NCBI RefSeq assembly: GCF_029910235.1
Contig: NZ_CP112874.1
Coordinates: forward strand, 3,162,001-3,226,000
Length of the DNA stretch: 64,000 nucleotides
Direction of reading: 5' to 3'
From: Pseudanabaena galeata CCNP1313
GTDB taxonomy: Bacteria; Cyanobacteriota; Cyanobacteriia; Pseudanabaenales; Pseudanabaenaceae
The position numbers were made by a program, and so were the translations under genes. This document shows, piece by piece, positions 1-9,114 of this stretch. Position 1 is the stretch's first letter. Every line of letters begins with the position of its first letter. The notes under the pieces are model-generated. The model was given only the letters and a program-made list of their open reading frames with translations. It had not been told where the DNA came from and made no database searches.

Positions 1-2
1 CA

Positions 3-1024
3 GAAGACGAGAAGAAAAAACTACTGCACGAAAGATTTCATCATCCTCATCCAAGGGTGCAGATCAAAATGGAAGCACTGTGGTTAAAAAGTCAAGGCAT
101 GGAGCATCAAGCTATTACCCAGTTGGTCGGGATTTCAGCAAACACCTTACGCAGTTATCTGCGTGAGTACGAAGACGGAGGCATTGAAAGACTTAAGGAG
201 ATCCGATTTCACCGTCCAAGTAGCAAGTTAATAGACCATGCACCAAGTATAGAAGCACATTTCCGTAAACACCCACCCGCAAGTATTAACGCAGCAATCG
301 GAAACATTGAAACCCTCACGGGAATTCGTCGATCCCCCACCCAAGTCAGGCTATTTATGAAGCGCATGGGTATGAAATGTCTTAAGGTTGGTGTGTTTCC
401 AGCCAAGGCAGATCCAGATGTACAGGAAACCTACAGACTCGAAGAGCTAGAACCTCGCATTGAAGAAGCTAAAGCAGGGAAAAGAGCCCTTTTTTTGTAG
501 ATGCAGCTCATTTCGTTATGGGGGCTTTTCTAGGATTTGTATGGTGTTTTGAGCGGTTGTTTGTGCGAGCACCCTGTGGACGCAAACGTTTTAATGTCCT
601 AGCCGCATTAAATGCTATCACCCATGAAGTCATTACCGTCACCAATGACTCCTATATCAATGCTTTGAGTGTCTGTGAACTGCTCGAAAAATTGGCTACC
701 CTCGGTTTATCCATCCCCATCACCCTCGTTTTAGACAATGCTCGATATCAAAAGTGTCAACTTGTCCAAGATTTAGCACATTCTCTCGGAATTGAGTTGC
801 TCTTCCTGCCCAGTTATTCCCCTAACCTCAATCTCATTGAGCGATTCTGGAAATTTGTCAAACAAAAATGTTTGTACTCAAAATACTATGAGGATTTTAC
901 GTTGTTTCAGGATGCTATTTCTTCATGTATTGAGAACGCTCATATTAACCATAAAAAAGAACTGCTATCGCTACTCACTCTCCGTTTCCAAAATCTCAAA
1001 AAAGCTCAGATTATACCCGTTTAA
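3..1024 (+). CDS. IS630-family transposase, 5' partial, needs -1 frameshift
   Basis: This DDE transposase is encoded in two overlapping frames. Frame one is open from the window edge to a TAG at 498-500 and carries an N-terminal helix-turn-helix (LVGISANTLRSYLREY). Frame two continues to 1024 with the catalytic triad: FFVDAAHF (first Asp, just before the 518 ATG), LVLDNARYQ (second Asp) and SPNLNLIERFW (Glu). The first Asp is only made if ribosomes slip back one base in the T-run at 490-496, so the second frame alone is not a working enzyme. The true start lies left of the window or near its edge; the in-frame GTG at 57 is too late to include the upstream conserved residues. Family assignment is firm; whether the element is mobile cannot be seen, because its left end is missing. 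Confidence 0.85.
491..497 (+). other. Slippery heptamer for -1 frameshift (T TTT TTG)
   Basis: In the transposase frame the codons read CTT TTT TTG TAG. Slipping back one base over 491-497 re-pairs TTT TTT and continues as GTA GAT GCA, giving FVDA and the first catalytic Asp. The heptamer has the canonical X XXY YYZ form. No downstream stimulatory structure was identified. Confidence 0.7.
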
Positions 1025-1111
1025 AGTATAACGATTATTTGACGATATCAGCTAAACTAAACTTACCAGTTAATTTCATCTAGCAATTTTTGGCATAAGC
1101 TATCATCCCAA

Positions 1112-4100
1112 ATGTTTTTAAGTAACAAAATATTTTATGGATATGCGATCGCTCTAGGTATTACCTCCTTAGGTACTATAACTGGATTGCTATTGGGAAA
1201 TTACTACCATCAAGAAGTATTACAAAAGAGTCAGGTTATATCTCAAGAGCGTAAATCTATAAATGCGCTCCAGTTAGACATTTTATATAATCAACCTGCC
1301 CCACAACTATCTCCAAAACTAAATAATGTTGAGATTTTGCGGCAAGAAAATCGAAAATTGCTTGAATCCATTCAAACAAACTTAAATATTGTCAAGGCTC
1401 ATCACAATTCGGGAGAATTCTCAACCATAGAAGGATTAGAAGCCTTACTAAAGGAACAAAAGCAGTTTTTAACCGAATTTCAGCAAGAATATCAAGATTT
1501 GTTCGATCGCCTAGAGCGACTCACCATATCACCTAACACATCGCCTAAAAACCTCATTGATGCAGAATTACAGCTAGTAGCGTTTTTTAAGAGCAAGAAT
1601 TTTCTGCGGTTTATTGAATTTTCCGATCGCCTATCTCCCTTTGCTGAGATTGTGTACCAACGGGAAAAAGAAGTGGATTTAGATCTTAGTCAAGCGAAGG
1701 TAGTTCGTATTCAAATAGTACTGATTAGCATGTTCCTGTCAGTCGTAACTGCGGCTTTATTTATCAAGTGTGCTAGCCATGCGATCGCCATTGAACAAGC
1801 TCAAAACAACCAAAGATTGCAAGATCAACTAGTTGAGCGTCAACAAACCGAAGCTAAATTACTCAAGAGCGAAGCCCATCAACGCGCCATACTGAGTGCG
1901 ATTCCCGACATGATCATTCGCATGAGTCGAGAAGGCTTCTATTCGGAATGTGTTACTACTCCCAACTTTGCAGTGGTAGGTGTTTTACAAGATCTGGTAG
2001 GAACGCATGTGTCTGATACACTTCCTGCTGACATTGCCACAAAACGCTTGCAATGTGTCCAACAGGTATTTCAAACTAATTCCATGCAGATATATGAACA
2101 AAATATCTTTGTCGATGGTAGAGAGCAAATCGAAGAAGTGCGAATAGTTCCCTATAACGAAAATGAAGTTTTGTTGTTAGTTAGAGATGTTAGTGAACAA
2201 CATATTGCCATGCGCGAACGCAACCAAGCTGAACTTGCCTTAGCTGCAAGTGAATCCAAGAGTCGCGCCATGTTAGCTGCGATTCCCGATCTCATGTTTC
2301 GGGTTGGGGCTGATGGAGTTTACCGAGAATTTGTGACTCAAAGTCGTGATTTTGCGATCGCTACGGCTAAGCTGGATCGTGCTGGCATGTCGATGGCAGA
2401 AGTATTACCCGCAGATATTATCGAACAACAGTTTTACTATTTACAAAAAGCGATAGAAACGGGGGAACTACAGGTCTATGAACAACAGATTCAAGTAGGC
2501 GATCGCTTGATCTGTGAAGAAGTTAGAGCAGTTAAGAGTGGTGAAGATGAAGTTCTATTTATGATTCGTGATATTAGCGATCGCAAACAAGCAGAAGCAA
2601 AGCTGGAAAAAGAATATTACCGTAGTGCAATGCTCTTTAATACTTCCTTAGATGGGTTGTTTGTGTTAGACCTTCAAGGATACTTAATCGATGCAAATCA
2701 AAGCTTTGCGAACATGTTAGGCTATAGTCGCGAAGAAGTAATGTCATTGAGTATCTATGATATTGATGCTAAATGGTCAGCAGTAGAACTGCTATCAGGA
2801 ATTCAAGAATTTGCTCAAGAGAAGAGTGTCAAGTTTGAAACCTTACATCGGCGCAAGGATGGCTCACTCCTTACGGTGGAAATTAGTGCCAGCAGCGTGG
2901 ATTGGTCGGGTGAGATTGTCCAGTTTGGCATCTGTCGGGATATCACTGAGCGCAAGCAAGCAGAGCAGCAACTGCAAGAACTCAATCAATTTCTAGAGGC
3001 TAAAGTCAAAGAACGCACATCGGAATTGCAAAAACGGGAAGTAGAACTTCAAAAACTGTCGGAACGCCTTGCCCTATCGCTGAAATCTGGGGCGATCGGT
3101 ACTTGGGAATGGGATATCAGACAAAATACTTTGCGCTGGGACGATCGCATGTATGAACTCTTTGGCATCACAGGTCAGCCAGAGTTACGTAGGAACAGCG
3201 AAACGAACCAAAATATAGCCTACGATATTTGGTCTAACGGATTACATCCTGATGATCGGACGGAAACAGAAACATTACTCCATCAAGCTATTTTAGGAAA
3301 TGCTGAATATGATACGGAGTTTCGAGTCGTACATCCCGATCGCAGTATCCATTTTATTAAAGCCTATGGGATCGTAGTGCGTGATGATCAGGGACAGCCC
3401 TACAGCATGTTGGGAGTCAATTTTGATATTAGCGATCGTAAGCAAGCAGAACTGCAACTACAGCAAACAAACGAAGAATTAATCCGAGCCACCAGACTCA
3501 AGGATGAATTTCTCGCCAATATGAGTCATGAACTTCGTACCCCACTTAATGCCATCCTTGGGATGACCGAGGGGTTACAAGAACAGGTGTTTGGTGATGT
3601 TAATGAGCGACAGCTTAAGGCTCTGCAAACCGTTGAGCGTAGTGCTTCGCATTTGTTGGAGCTAATTAACGACATTCTTGATTTAGCTAAAATTGAAGCA
3701 GGACACATCAAATTAGACTGCACTTCCACATCTATTAGTCATCTCTGTCAATCCAGTATATCTTTTGTGAAACAACAGGCTTCGCAAAAGCAGATTCAAC
3801 TGAATATAAAACTTCAAAGCAATCTCCCGCCGCTATTTATCGATGAACGTCGGATTCGCCAAGTTTTGATTAATCTACTGAACAACGCCGTTAAATTTAC
3901 GCCAAAGGGAGGACGAGTTACCTTAGAATCTAAACAGTTGACTCCTAATATAGCTACGAGCGATCGCCCTTTACAACAGTACTTACAAATCTCAATAACT
4001 GATACAGGTATTGGCATTTCTCCAGAAAACATCCAGAAACTATTCCAGCCGTTTATTCAGATCGATAGTGCTTTAAATCGACAATATGAAGGGACTGGAT

Positions 4101-4687
4101 TAGGGCTAGCTCTAGTAAAACGCATCGTTGAACTCCATGGCGGTAAAGTCGGACTAACTAGTGAAGTGAATGCGGGTAGTTGCTTTACAGTGGAGTTACC
4201 CTATGATGTTACCTCTGAAGTCGTTCTCAGTAATAACCCAGAGACGACCTTATTACTAAATACACCAATCACCAAAGCCACCAAAGATCAATCTCCTCTC
4301 ATCTTGTTAGTAGAAGATAATGAAGCAAATATTATTACGATTTCCAGCTATTTAGAAGCTAATGGATATCAGATTTTATTGGCGAATAATGGTAAAGATG
4401 CGATCACACTGGCGAAAGTTCACCAACCAGACTTAATTTTGATGGATATCCAAATGCCTGTTATGGATGGAATCGAGTCAACTCAGAAAATCCGTCTTGA
4501 TCCTAAATTTGTTGACACTCCAATTATTGCGATGACGGCTTTAGCGATGTCAGGAGATTGCGATCGCTGTCTAGCTGCGGGGGCTAACAAGTACCTAAGC
4601 AAGCCGATGAAACTAAGGCAATTAGAAATGACGATTCAAGAGCTTTTAAATGCGAGGGATGGCACAAATGCAACATCCTCATCTTAA
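1112..4687 (+). CDS. Membrane hybrid histidine kinase (PAS x4-HisKA-HATPase-REC)
   Basis: This 1191-residue sensor kinase autophosphorylates a His and passes phosphate to its own receiver. It has a TM helix at about 7-29, a helical extracytoplasmic region at about 30-195, and a second TM at about 197-219. Four PAS-type modules follow (about 254-370, 380-495, 505-625, 655-790), each ending in an ISDRKQAE-like linker. HisKA carries H806 (MSHELRTPLNA). The HATPase has N box LINLLNNAVKFT and G boxes DTGIGI and GTGLGLAL. The C-terminal REC has D1112 (LMDIQMPVMDG) and a switch Lys in YLSKPMK. PAS1 and PAS2 resemble each other (AIPD...YEQ...EEVR), suggesting internal duplication. The ligand is unknown. 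It is the first gene of a same-strand signalling island. Confidence 0.9.
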   Translation: MFLSNKIFYGYAIALGITSLGTITGLLLGNYYHQEVLQKSQVISQERKSINALQLDILYNQPAPQLSPKLNNVEILRQENRKLLESIQTNLNIVKAHHNSGEFSTIEGLEALLKEQKQFLTEFQQEYQDLFDRLERLTISPNTSPKNLIDAELQLVAFFKSKNFLRFIEFSDRLSPFAEIVYQREKEVDLDLSQAKVVRIQIVLISMFLSVVTAALFIKCASHAIAIEQAQNNQRLQDQLVERQQTEAKLLKSEAHQRAILSAIPDMIIRMSREGFYSECVTTPNFAVVGVLQDLVGTHVSDTLPADIATKRLQCVQQVFQTNSMQIYEQNIFVDGREQIEEVRIVPYNENEVLLLVRDVSEQHIAMRERNQAELALAASESKSRAMLAAIPDLMFRVGADGVYREFVTQSRDFAIATAKLDRAGMSMAEVLPADIIEQQFYYLQKAIETGELQVYEQQIQVGDRLICEEVRAVKSGEDEVLFMIRDISDRKQAEAKLEKEYYRSAMLFNTSLDGLFVLDLQGYLIDANQSFANMLGYSREEVMSLSIYDIDAKWSAVELLSGIQEFAQEKSVKFETLHRRKDGSLLTVEISASSVDWSGEIVQFGICRDITERKQAEQQLQELNQFLEAKVKERTSELQKREVELQKLSERLALSLKSGAIGTWEWDIRQNTLRWDDRMYELFGITGQPELRRNSETNQNIAYDIWSNGLHPDDRTETETLLHQAILGNAEYDTEFRVVHPDRSIHFIKAYGIVVRDDQGQPYSMLGVNFDISDRKQAELQLQQTNEELIRATRLKDEFLANMSHELRTPLNAILGMTEGLQEQVFGDVNERQLKALQTVERSASHLLELINDILDLAKIEAGHIKLDCTSTSISHLCQSSISFVKQQASQKQIQLNIKLQSNLPPLFIDERRIRQVLINLLNNAVKFTPKGGRVTLESKQLTPNIATSDRPLQQYLQISITDTGIGISPENIQKLFQPFIQIDSALNRQYEGTGLGLALVKRIVELHGGKVGLTSEVNAGSCFTVELPYDVTSEVVLSNNPETTLLLNTPITKATKDQSPLILLVEDNEANIITISSYLEANGYQILLANNGKDAITLAKVHQPDLILMDIQMPVMDGIESTQKIRLDPKFVDTPIIAMTALAMSGDCDRCLAAGANKYLSKPMKLRQLEMTIQELLNARDGTNATSSS

Positions 4688-4715
4688 AAACATCCCCGTA
4701 AGTAAGTAGCTATGC

Positions 4716-4770
4716 AAAACCAAAAAGATGAGTGGCGGCGCGAAGCGCCGCCACTCATCTTTTTGGTTTT
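4716..4770. repeat. Perfect hairpin, GGCGGCGC-GAA-GCGCCGCC family
   Basis: Two 26-bp arms flank a GAA loop. The core GTGGCGGCGC/GCGCCGCCAC and the trailing TATGTCCTAAGCAAAAC...TTGCTATA are shared with copies at 31986 and 32719. The outer arms differ between copies but remain self-complementary. It may act as a transcription terminator after the kinase gene. Confidence 0.85.
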
Positions 4771-4802
4771 ATGTCCTAAGCAAAACTTACATTGCTATAC
4801 AA

Positions 4803-4855
4803 ACCCAAACCCGTAAAGTAGCGCCCCTGCGGGGTGCTACTTTACGGGTTTGGGT
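4803..4855. repeat. Hairpin, GTAAAG(T)...GCCCC family
   Basis: An inverted repeat of about 20-bp arms (ACCCAAACCCGTAAAGTAGC) surrounds a GCCCCTGCGGGGT centre. It is related to hairpins at 26131 and 29983, which have different but complementary arms. Confidence 0.8.
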
Positions 4856-4878
4856 AATTTATTCTACATAGCTACTTA

Positions 4879-4917
4879 ATACCAATTCACAAAAGTATTG
4901 ACACACTTTTGTGAATT
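4879..4917. repeat. ATACCAATTCACAAAAGT inverted-repeat element
   Basis: This short interrupted palindrome runs from ATACCAATTCACAAAAG to CTTTTGTGAATT. Related copies are at 5244-5282 (opposite orientation) and 27067-27105. Confidence 0.65.
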
Positions 4918-4942
4918 AAAACCAAATCCAGTAAGGGTTTTA

Positions 4943-4975
4943 AAAACACAAAATGGCTACGCCATTTTGTGTTTT
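4943..4975. repeat. Perfect hairpin, 15-bp arms
   Basis: AAAACACAAAATGGC and its reverse complement flank a TAC loop. It is one of four consecutive hairpins filling the gap between two kinase genes. Confidence 0.75.
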
Positions 4976-5027
4976 GTATACCATCAGTTCAAAAAAACAA
5001 TACTACAATTGCTGAGAAAACGAGCCA

Positions 5028-5078
5028 CAAGAAAAGTTTTAAAAGCGTTTCTTTGAAACGCTTTTAAAACTTTTCTTG
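5028..5078. repeat. Perfect hairpin, 24-bp arms
   Basis: Arms of 24 bp (5028-5051 and 5055-5078) pair perfectly around a TTT loop, with GCGTTTC/GAAACGC at the tip. The AT-rich stem lacks a clear U-tract and looks more like a mobile palindrome than a simple terminator. Confidence 0.75.
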
Positions 5079-5243
5079 GCTGGAACTTGATCGCACAGCA
5101 TTGTAAAATTTCTGTAGAGTATTTTTGCGTTAACCATTAATAATTCTATCATTCTCGATTTTTTATAGCGATGGGCGTAATATCGAGAAATACAATAACT
5201 TAGCTAACTTGTGCTTTGAAAATCTTTACTAAGCTTTGTTTTT

Positions 5244-5282
5244 AATTCATAAAAGTGTCAGCACATTTTTGTGAATTGGTAT
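5244..5282. repeat. Second copy of AATTCACAAAAGT element, inverted
   Basis: This copy ends GTGAATTGGTAT and mirrors the start of the 4879 copy. The two bracket about 400 bp of hairpin-rich intergenic DNA just upstream of the next kinase gene. No gene is seen between them. Confidence 0.6.
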
Positions 5283-5345
5283 AAAAGGAGTAAAATAAAA
5301 GATGATTACTGACTTTTGTGTGTATTTTTTAGATTACACAATATT

Positions 5346-8300
5346 ATGTCTACCCATACAAATTGCTCTCGCGTAGATGACTTGAGTTCCACAAGTGAAC
5401 AAAGGTTTATCTCATTGGTAGCTTCTGTGCCTGTAGGAATTTATCGTACTGACGCTCTTGGTAGCTGCTGCTATGTGAACGATCGCTGGTGTCAGATTGC
5501 GGGGCTAACAACCACAGAAGCGGAGGGCTTTGGTTGGATTAATGGGCTTTATCCTAGCGATCGCGAACTTGTGACGATGGAGTGGAATAAGGCTCTCCAA
5601 GAAAATCGTCCATTCCAATTAGAGTATCGCTTTCAAAATAAAGCAGGGGAAATCACTTGGGTTTACGGTCAAGCAGTAGCTGAATGCGATCAGTCTGGCG
5701 AAATTATCGGTTATATCGGTACGATTACGGATATTAGCGATCGCAAAGCCACTGAACAAGCTTTGAAATTGCAGCGAGACTTTAATCAACTGATTGCGGA
5801 AATCAGTAGTCGATTTATCGATATTAGCCTAGATCAACTAGATGCTGAGATTGATCGCTCCTTGCAACTGATTGGGGAAGCAACCAACTCAGACACCAGC
5901 TACTTGATTAAATTCTCTTTCAGAGAGCAGGTTGACTCGCCGCTTCCCGACGGCACGGTTAGTATGACCAATGAATGGGCTAAGCCAGAATATCCCCGAC
6001 AAATCACACTAGTACAGAATGTTCCTTTTTCAGCCTTTCCTTGGGCTAATGCCAAAGTACTGCGACGAGAGATTGTGAATATGCCTAGAGTTAGCGATGC
6101 TCCCATTGAGGCGGCGATCGACAAAGCCAGTTGGCAAAGGTTCAATATTGTGTCAGCCCTATCGGTTCCCATCATCCAAAAATCCGTTGTTACAGGAGTG
6201 ATGGGATTTGCTTCCTTTAGTAAAGTAGTAATTTGGGGCGAGGAAATAATCAGACTGCTGCAAGTAATGGCGCAAACCATTGCCAATGCCCAACAACGTG
6301 CCCAAGACGAGCAACAACTATACGAGAGCGAGGAGCGTTTACGTCTGGCGCTTCGGGCTGCCAATCAAGGGCTTTACGATCTCAACTTACAGACGGGAGA
6401 AGCAATCACCAGTCCTGAGTATGCCACGATGCTAGGCTATAACCCAAGCACTTTTCAGGAAACCAATGCTAAATGGCTAGAACGTATACATCCTGACGAT
6501 TGCGAGCAAGTTGCCAAGGTCTATCAAGACTATGTGGCTGGGATTTTGCCAGAATATAAAGTGGCATTTCGCCAACTTACCCAAACTGGGGAATGGAAAT
6601 GGATTCTCTCGCTAGGGCGTATTGTCGCTTGGGATGAGTCAGGTAATCCCTTGAGAATGTTGGGAACGCATACGGATATTAGCGATCGCAAACAAGCAGA
6701 AGCCGAAAGATTAATTGCTGAGCAAGTTAGCCAAGAGCTAAGCCTGTTAGAAAACATTTTTGATACTCTGCTTGCGGGTTATTGGGATTGGGATCTGCAA
6801 ACTAACGAAGAATACCTCAGTCCCAAATTCAAAAAAATGTTTGGCTATGAAGATGATGAATTACCCAATTCTCCTGAGACATGGCAACACCTGATCTTTG
6901 ATGAAGATTTGGCAAAGGTTCTCGATTGTTTTGAGCGACATGTCCAAACCCACGGCGAAGTTCCATTTTGCAATGAGGTCAGATATCGGCACAAAGATGG
7001 CTCTACGGTTTGGGTGATTTGCTCAGGGCAAGTGATTAAGTGGGGTGAAAATGATCAACCTTTGCGAATGATTGGCTGTCATGTTGATATCAGCGATCGC
7101 AAGCAATCCGAAGAAAAAATTCGCAAGAGTGATGCTCACCTCAAAACTGCACAGCGCATTGGTAAACTAGGCAGTTGGGAGTTTGATCCCTATAGCGAAC
7201 AGATTATTTGGTCTGATGAGGTCTTTCACATCTTTGGTCGTGATCCAGCAATGGGAATGCCTAGCTTTGCGGAGGTTCAGGAGCAGATACATCCCGATGA
7301 TCGAGAACATCATCAGCAAGTGCTCCAAACAGCGGCTGCCACTGTCCAACCCTACGACCTTGAAATTCGATTCTATCGCTGTGATGGCACATTAGGTTAC
7401 ATCCAAGCAAGAGGAGAACCAATTGTCTCTACGGGGACAGGTCAATTAACGCATCTGATCGGTACGGTTCTGGATATTACTGATCGCAAACAAGCAGAAG
7501 CAGAATTGCAAACTCTCTCTGATCGTCTAGCCTTAGCCGTAAAATCTGGGGCGATCGCGATCTGGGATTGGAACGTTCCTGACAATATCTTGGTCTGGGA
7601 TGACCGCATGTATGAACTTTATGGCATTACCTCCACTCAGTTCCCAAGTGTCTATGAGGCTTGGGTAAGCAGCTTACATCCAGATGATCGAGCTAGCGCC
7701 GAATCAGCAATTCAACAAGCCTTGGCAGGAACAAATGATTACGATCCCGAATTTCGGGTGATTCATCCCGATGGCACAATTCGCTTCCTCAAAGCCTATG
7801 CCTTGGTACAGCGTGATCCTCAGGGTAAACCGTTGCGGATGATCGGCATTAACCTTGATATCACCGATCGCAAACAAGCGGAAGCTCAACTCATGCGGAC
7901 AACATTACAGTTAACAGCTTCTAATCGTGAATTAGAGGCTTTTGCCTACTCTGTATCCCATGATTTGCGATCGCCTTTACGAGCGATCGATGGCTTCAGT
8001 AAAGCTCTACTGGAAGACTATGGCGACAAATTCGATGCCGATGCGAAAGACTATTTTGATCGAATTCGTCATAACGTGTCGCGAATGGGTATGCTGATCG
8101 AGGACTTGCTGCGTCTATCGCGTGTATCTCGCTCAGAGATGCAATACGACAAAGTTAACCTCAGTGCATTAGTTACTGAACAGTTAGCAGAACTGCGAAC
8201 ATCGGAGCCAGAACGACAAGTAGAAAGCGTAATTGCCTCAAACGTATATGTCCTAGCCGATATAACCCTGATGCGAATGGTGATCAGTAACTTAATCCAA

Positions 8301-8621
8301 AACGCTTGGAAATTTACCAGTCATCATCCCAGTGCGCTAATTGAATTTGGTGTCAAGCCATCGGAAAGTGAACAGGATGGATCATTCATTTATTTTATTC
8401 GCGATGATGGAGCGGGGTTTGATATGAACTATGCCAATATGCTGTTTGGGGTCTTTCAACGGCTACATAACACGAATGAATTTGTCGGAACGGGGATCGG
8501 ACTTGCCACTGTGCAACGGATTATTCATCGGCATGGCGGACGAGTATGGGCTGAGGGGGCAGTCGAGAAAGGAGCAACAGTTTATTTCACAATACCTGAA
8601 ATATCATCTCTCAAGACGTAG
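5346..8621 (+). CDS. Soluble histidine kinase (PAS-GAF-PAS x4-HisKA-HATPase)
   Basis: This sensor kinase of 1091 residues has no TM segment. Domains in order are PAS (about 15-140), a GAF without a bilin-type Cys (about 145-325), four PAS/PAC modules (about 330-460, 470-590, 600-725, 730-855), HisKA with H872 in YSVSHDLRSPLRA, and HATPase (NLIQNAWKFT, GTGIGLATV). The HisKA is of the type that follows phytochrome-like sensors, and it lacks its own receiver. An Rcp-type response regulator lies 70 bp downstream and is the likely partner. The ATG at 5346 is preferred over an in-frame TTG at 5316, which would add an atypical hydrophobic leader. Repeated ISDRKQAE and ITDRKQAE linkers suggest PAS amplification. 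Confidence 0.9.
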   Translation: MSTHTNCSRVDDLSSTSEQRFISLVASVPVGIYRTDALGSCCYVNDRWCQIAGLTTTEAEGFGWINGLYPSDRELVTMEWNKALQENRPFQLEYRFQNKAGEITWVYGQAVAECDQSGEIIGYIGTITDISDRKATEQALKLQRDFNQLIAEISSRFIDISLDQLDAEIDRSLQLIGEATNSDTSYLIKFSFREQVDSPLPDGTVSMTNEWAKPEYPRQITLVQNVPFSAFPWANAKVLRREIVNMPRVSDAPIEAAIDKASWQRFNIVSALSVPIIQKSVVTGVMGFASFSKVVIWGEEIIRLLQVMAQTIANAQQRAQDEQQLYESEERLRLALRAANQGLYDLNLQTGEAITSPEYATMLGYNPSTFQETNAKWLERIHPDDCEQVAKVYQDYVAGILPEYKVAFRQLTQTGEWKWILSLGRIVAWDESGNPLRMLGTHTDISDRKQAEAERLIAEQVSQELSLLENIFDTLLAGYWDWDLQTNEEYLSPKFKKMFGYEDDELPNSPETWQHLIFDEDLAKVLDCFERHVQTHGEVPFCNEVRYRHKDGSTVWVICSGQVIKWGENDQPLRMIGCHVDISDRKQSEEKIRKSDAHLKTAQRIGKLGSWEFDPYSEQIIWSDEVFHIFGRDPAMGMPSFAEVQEQIHPDDREHHQQVLQTAAATVQPYDLEIRFYRCDGTLGYIQARGEPIVSTGTGQLTHLIGTVLDITDRKQAEAELQTLSDRLALAVKSGAIAIWDWNVPDNILVWDDRMYELYGITSTQFPSVYEAWVSSLHPDDRASAESAIQQALAGTNDYDPEFRVIHPDGTIRFLKAYALVQRDPQGKPLRMIGINLDITDRKQAEAQLMRTTLQLTASNRELEAFAYSVSHDLRSPLRAIDGFSKALLEDYGDKFDADAKDYFDRIRHNVSRMGMLIEDLLRLSRVSRSEMQYDKVNLSALVTEQLAELRTSEPERQVESVIASNVYVLADITLMRMVISNLIQNAWKFTSHHPSALIEFGVKPSESEQDGSFIYFIRDDGAGFDMNYANMLFGVFQRLHNTNEFVGTGIGLATVQRIIHRHGGRVWAEGAVEKGATVYFTIPEISSLKT

Positions 8622-8652
8622 GAAGGGCAGTGCAAAGCACTACCCTTCCTAC
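8618..8652. terminator. Hairpin overlapping the kinase stop codon
   Basis: GTAGGAAGGGCAGTGC and GCACTACCCTTCCTAC pair perfectly, and the stem includes the TAG stop of the kinase. There is no strong U-tract, so it may attenuate or process the mRNA rather than end it. Confidence 0.55.
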
Positions 8653-8691
8653 GAGTCACATCTTGTCATCATAGGAATAGGAGATTAAACA

Positions 8692-9111
8692 ATGACTCTG
8701 CGCCCAATCATTCTCGTCGAAGATAACCCCGATGATGAGAAGTTAACCATTCGAGCCTTGCATCGTGGCAATATTGCCAATGACATTCTTGTGGCTCGTA
8801 ATGGGGAAGAAGCTTTGCTCATGGTGTTGAATGCTGATCCACTACCCAGTGTCGTCTTGCTAGATCTCAAACTCCCGAAAGTGGATGGGCTAGAGGTATT
8901 AAGGCGGATTCGCGCTAATGAACGCACGCATTTATTGCCTGTGGTGGTACTCACCTCCTCCAGTGAAGAGCGAGATATTATTGATAGTTACAACTTTGGG
9001 GCAAATAGCTATGTCCGTAAGCCTGTGGAAATTGAGAAGTTCACAGAGGCTGTGCGGCAACTAGGGCTGTATTGGGCCGTAATTAATGAAGTATTACCCA
9101 ACGGTGGATAG
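8692..9111 (+). CDS. Single-domain response regulator, Rcp1 type
   Basis: This 139-residue CheY-like receiver has acidic residues at 10-11 and 14-15 (VEDNPDD), phosphoacceptor D58 (LLDLKLPKVDG), a Ser/Thr position in VVLTSS and a switch Lys at 110 (YVRKPVE). The NPDDEKL...GNIANDI signature and the C-terminal LGLYWAVINEVLP match regulators paired with cyanobacterial phytochromes. It sits between a kinase with a phytochrome-type HisKA and a REC-led hybrid kinase, with only 3 bp to the latter, so the three are probably co-transcribed. No output domain is present; it likely works by protein-protein contact or as a relay step. Confidence 0.93.
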   Translation: MTLRPIILVEDNPDDEKLTIRALHRGNIANDILVARNGEEALLMVLNADPLPSVVLLDLKLPKVDGLEVLRRIRANERTHLLPVVVLTSSSEERDIIDSYNFGANSYVRKPVEIEKFTEAVRQLGLYWAVINEVLPNGG

Positions 9112-9114
9112 GCT

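Noticed and set aside
518-1024. Separate transposase gene starting at 518
   Set aside because: The first catalytic Asp lies before this ATG and is reached only by frameshift, so it is the second half of one gene.
4716-5078. Array of regularly placed hairpins could be a CRISPR array
   Set aside because: The units differ in sequence and spacing, there is no constant direct repeat with unique spacers, and no cas gene is near.
5346-8621. True phytochrome
   Set aside because: The HisKA and downstream Rcp-type regulator are phytochrome-like, but the GAF lacks any bilin Cys-His and there is no PHY domain.
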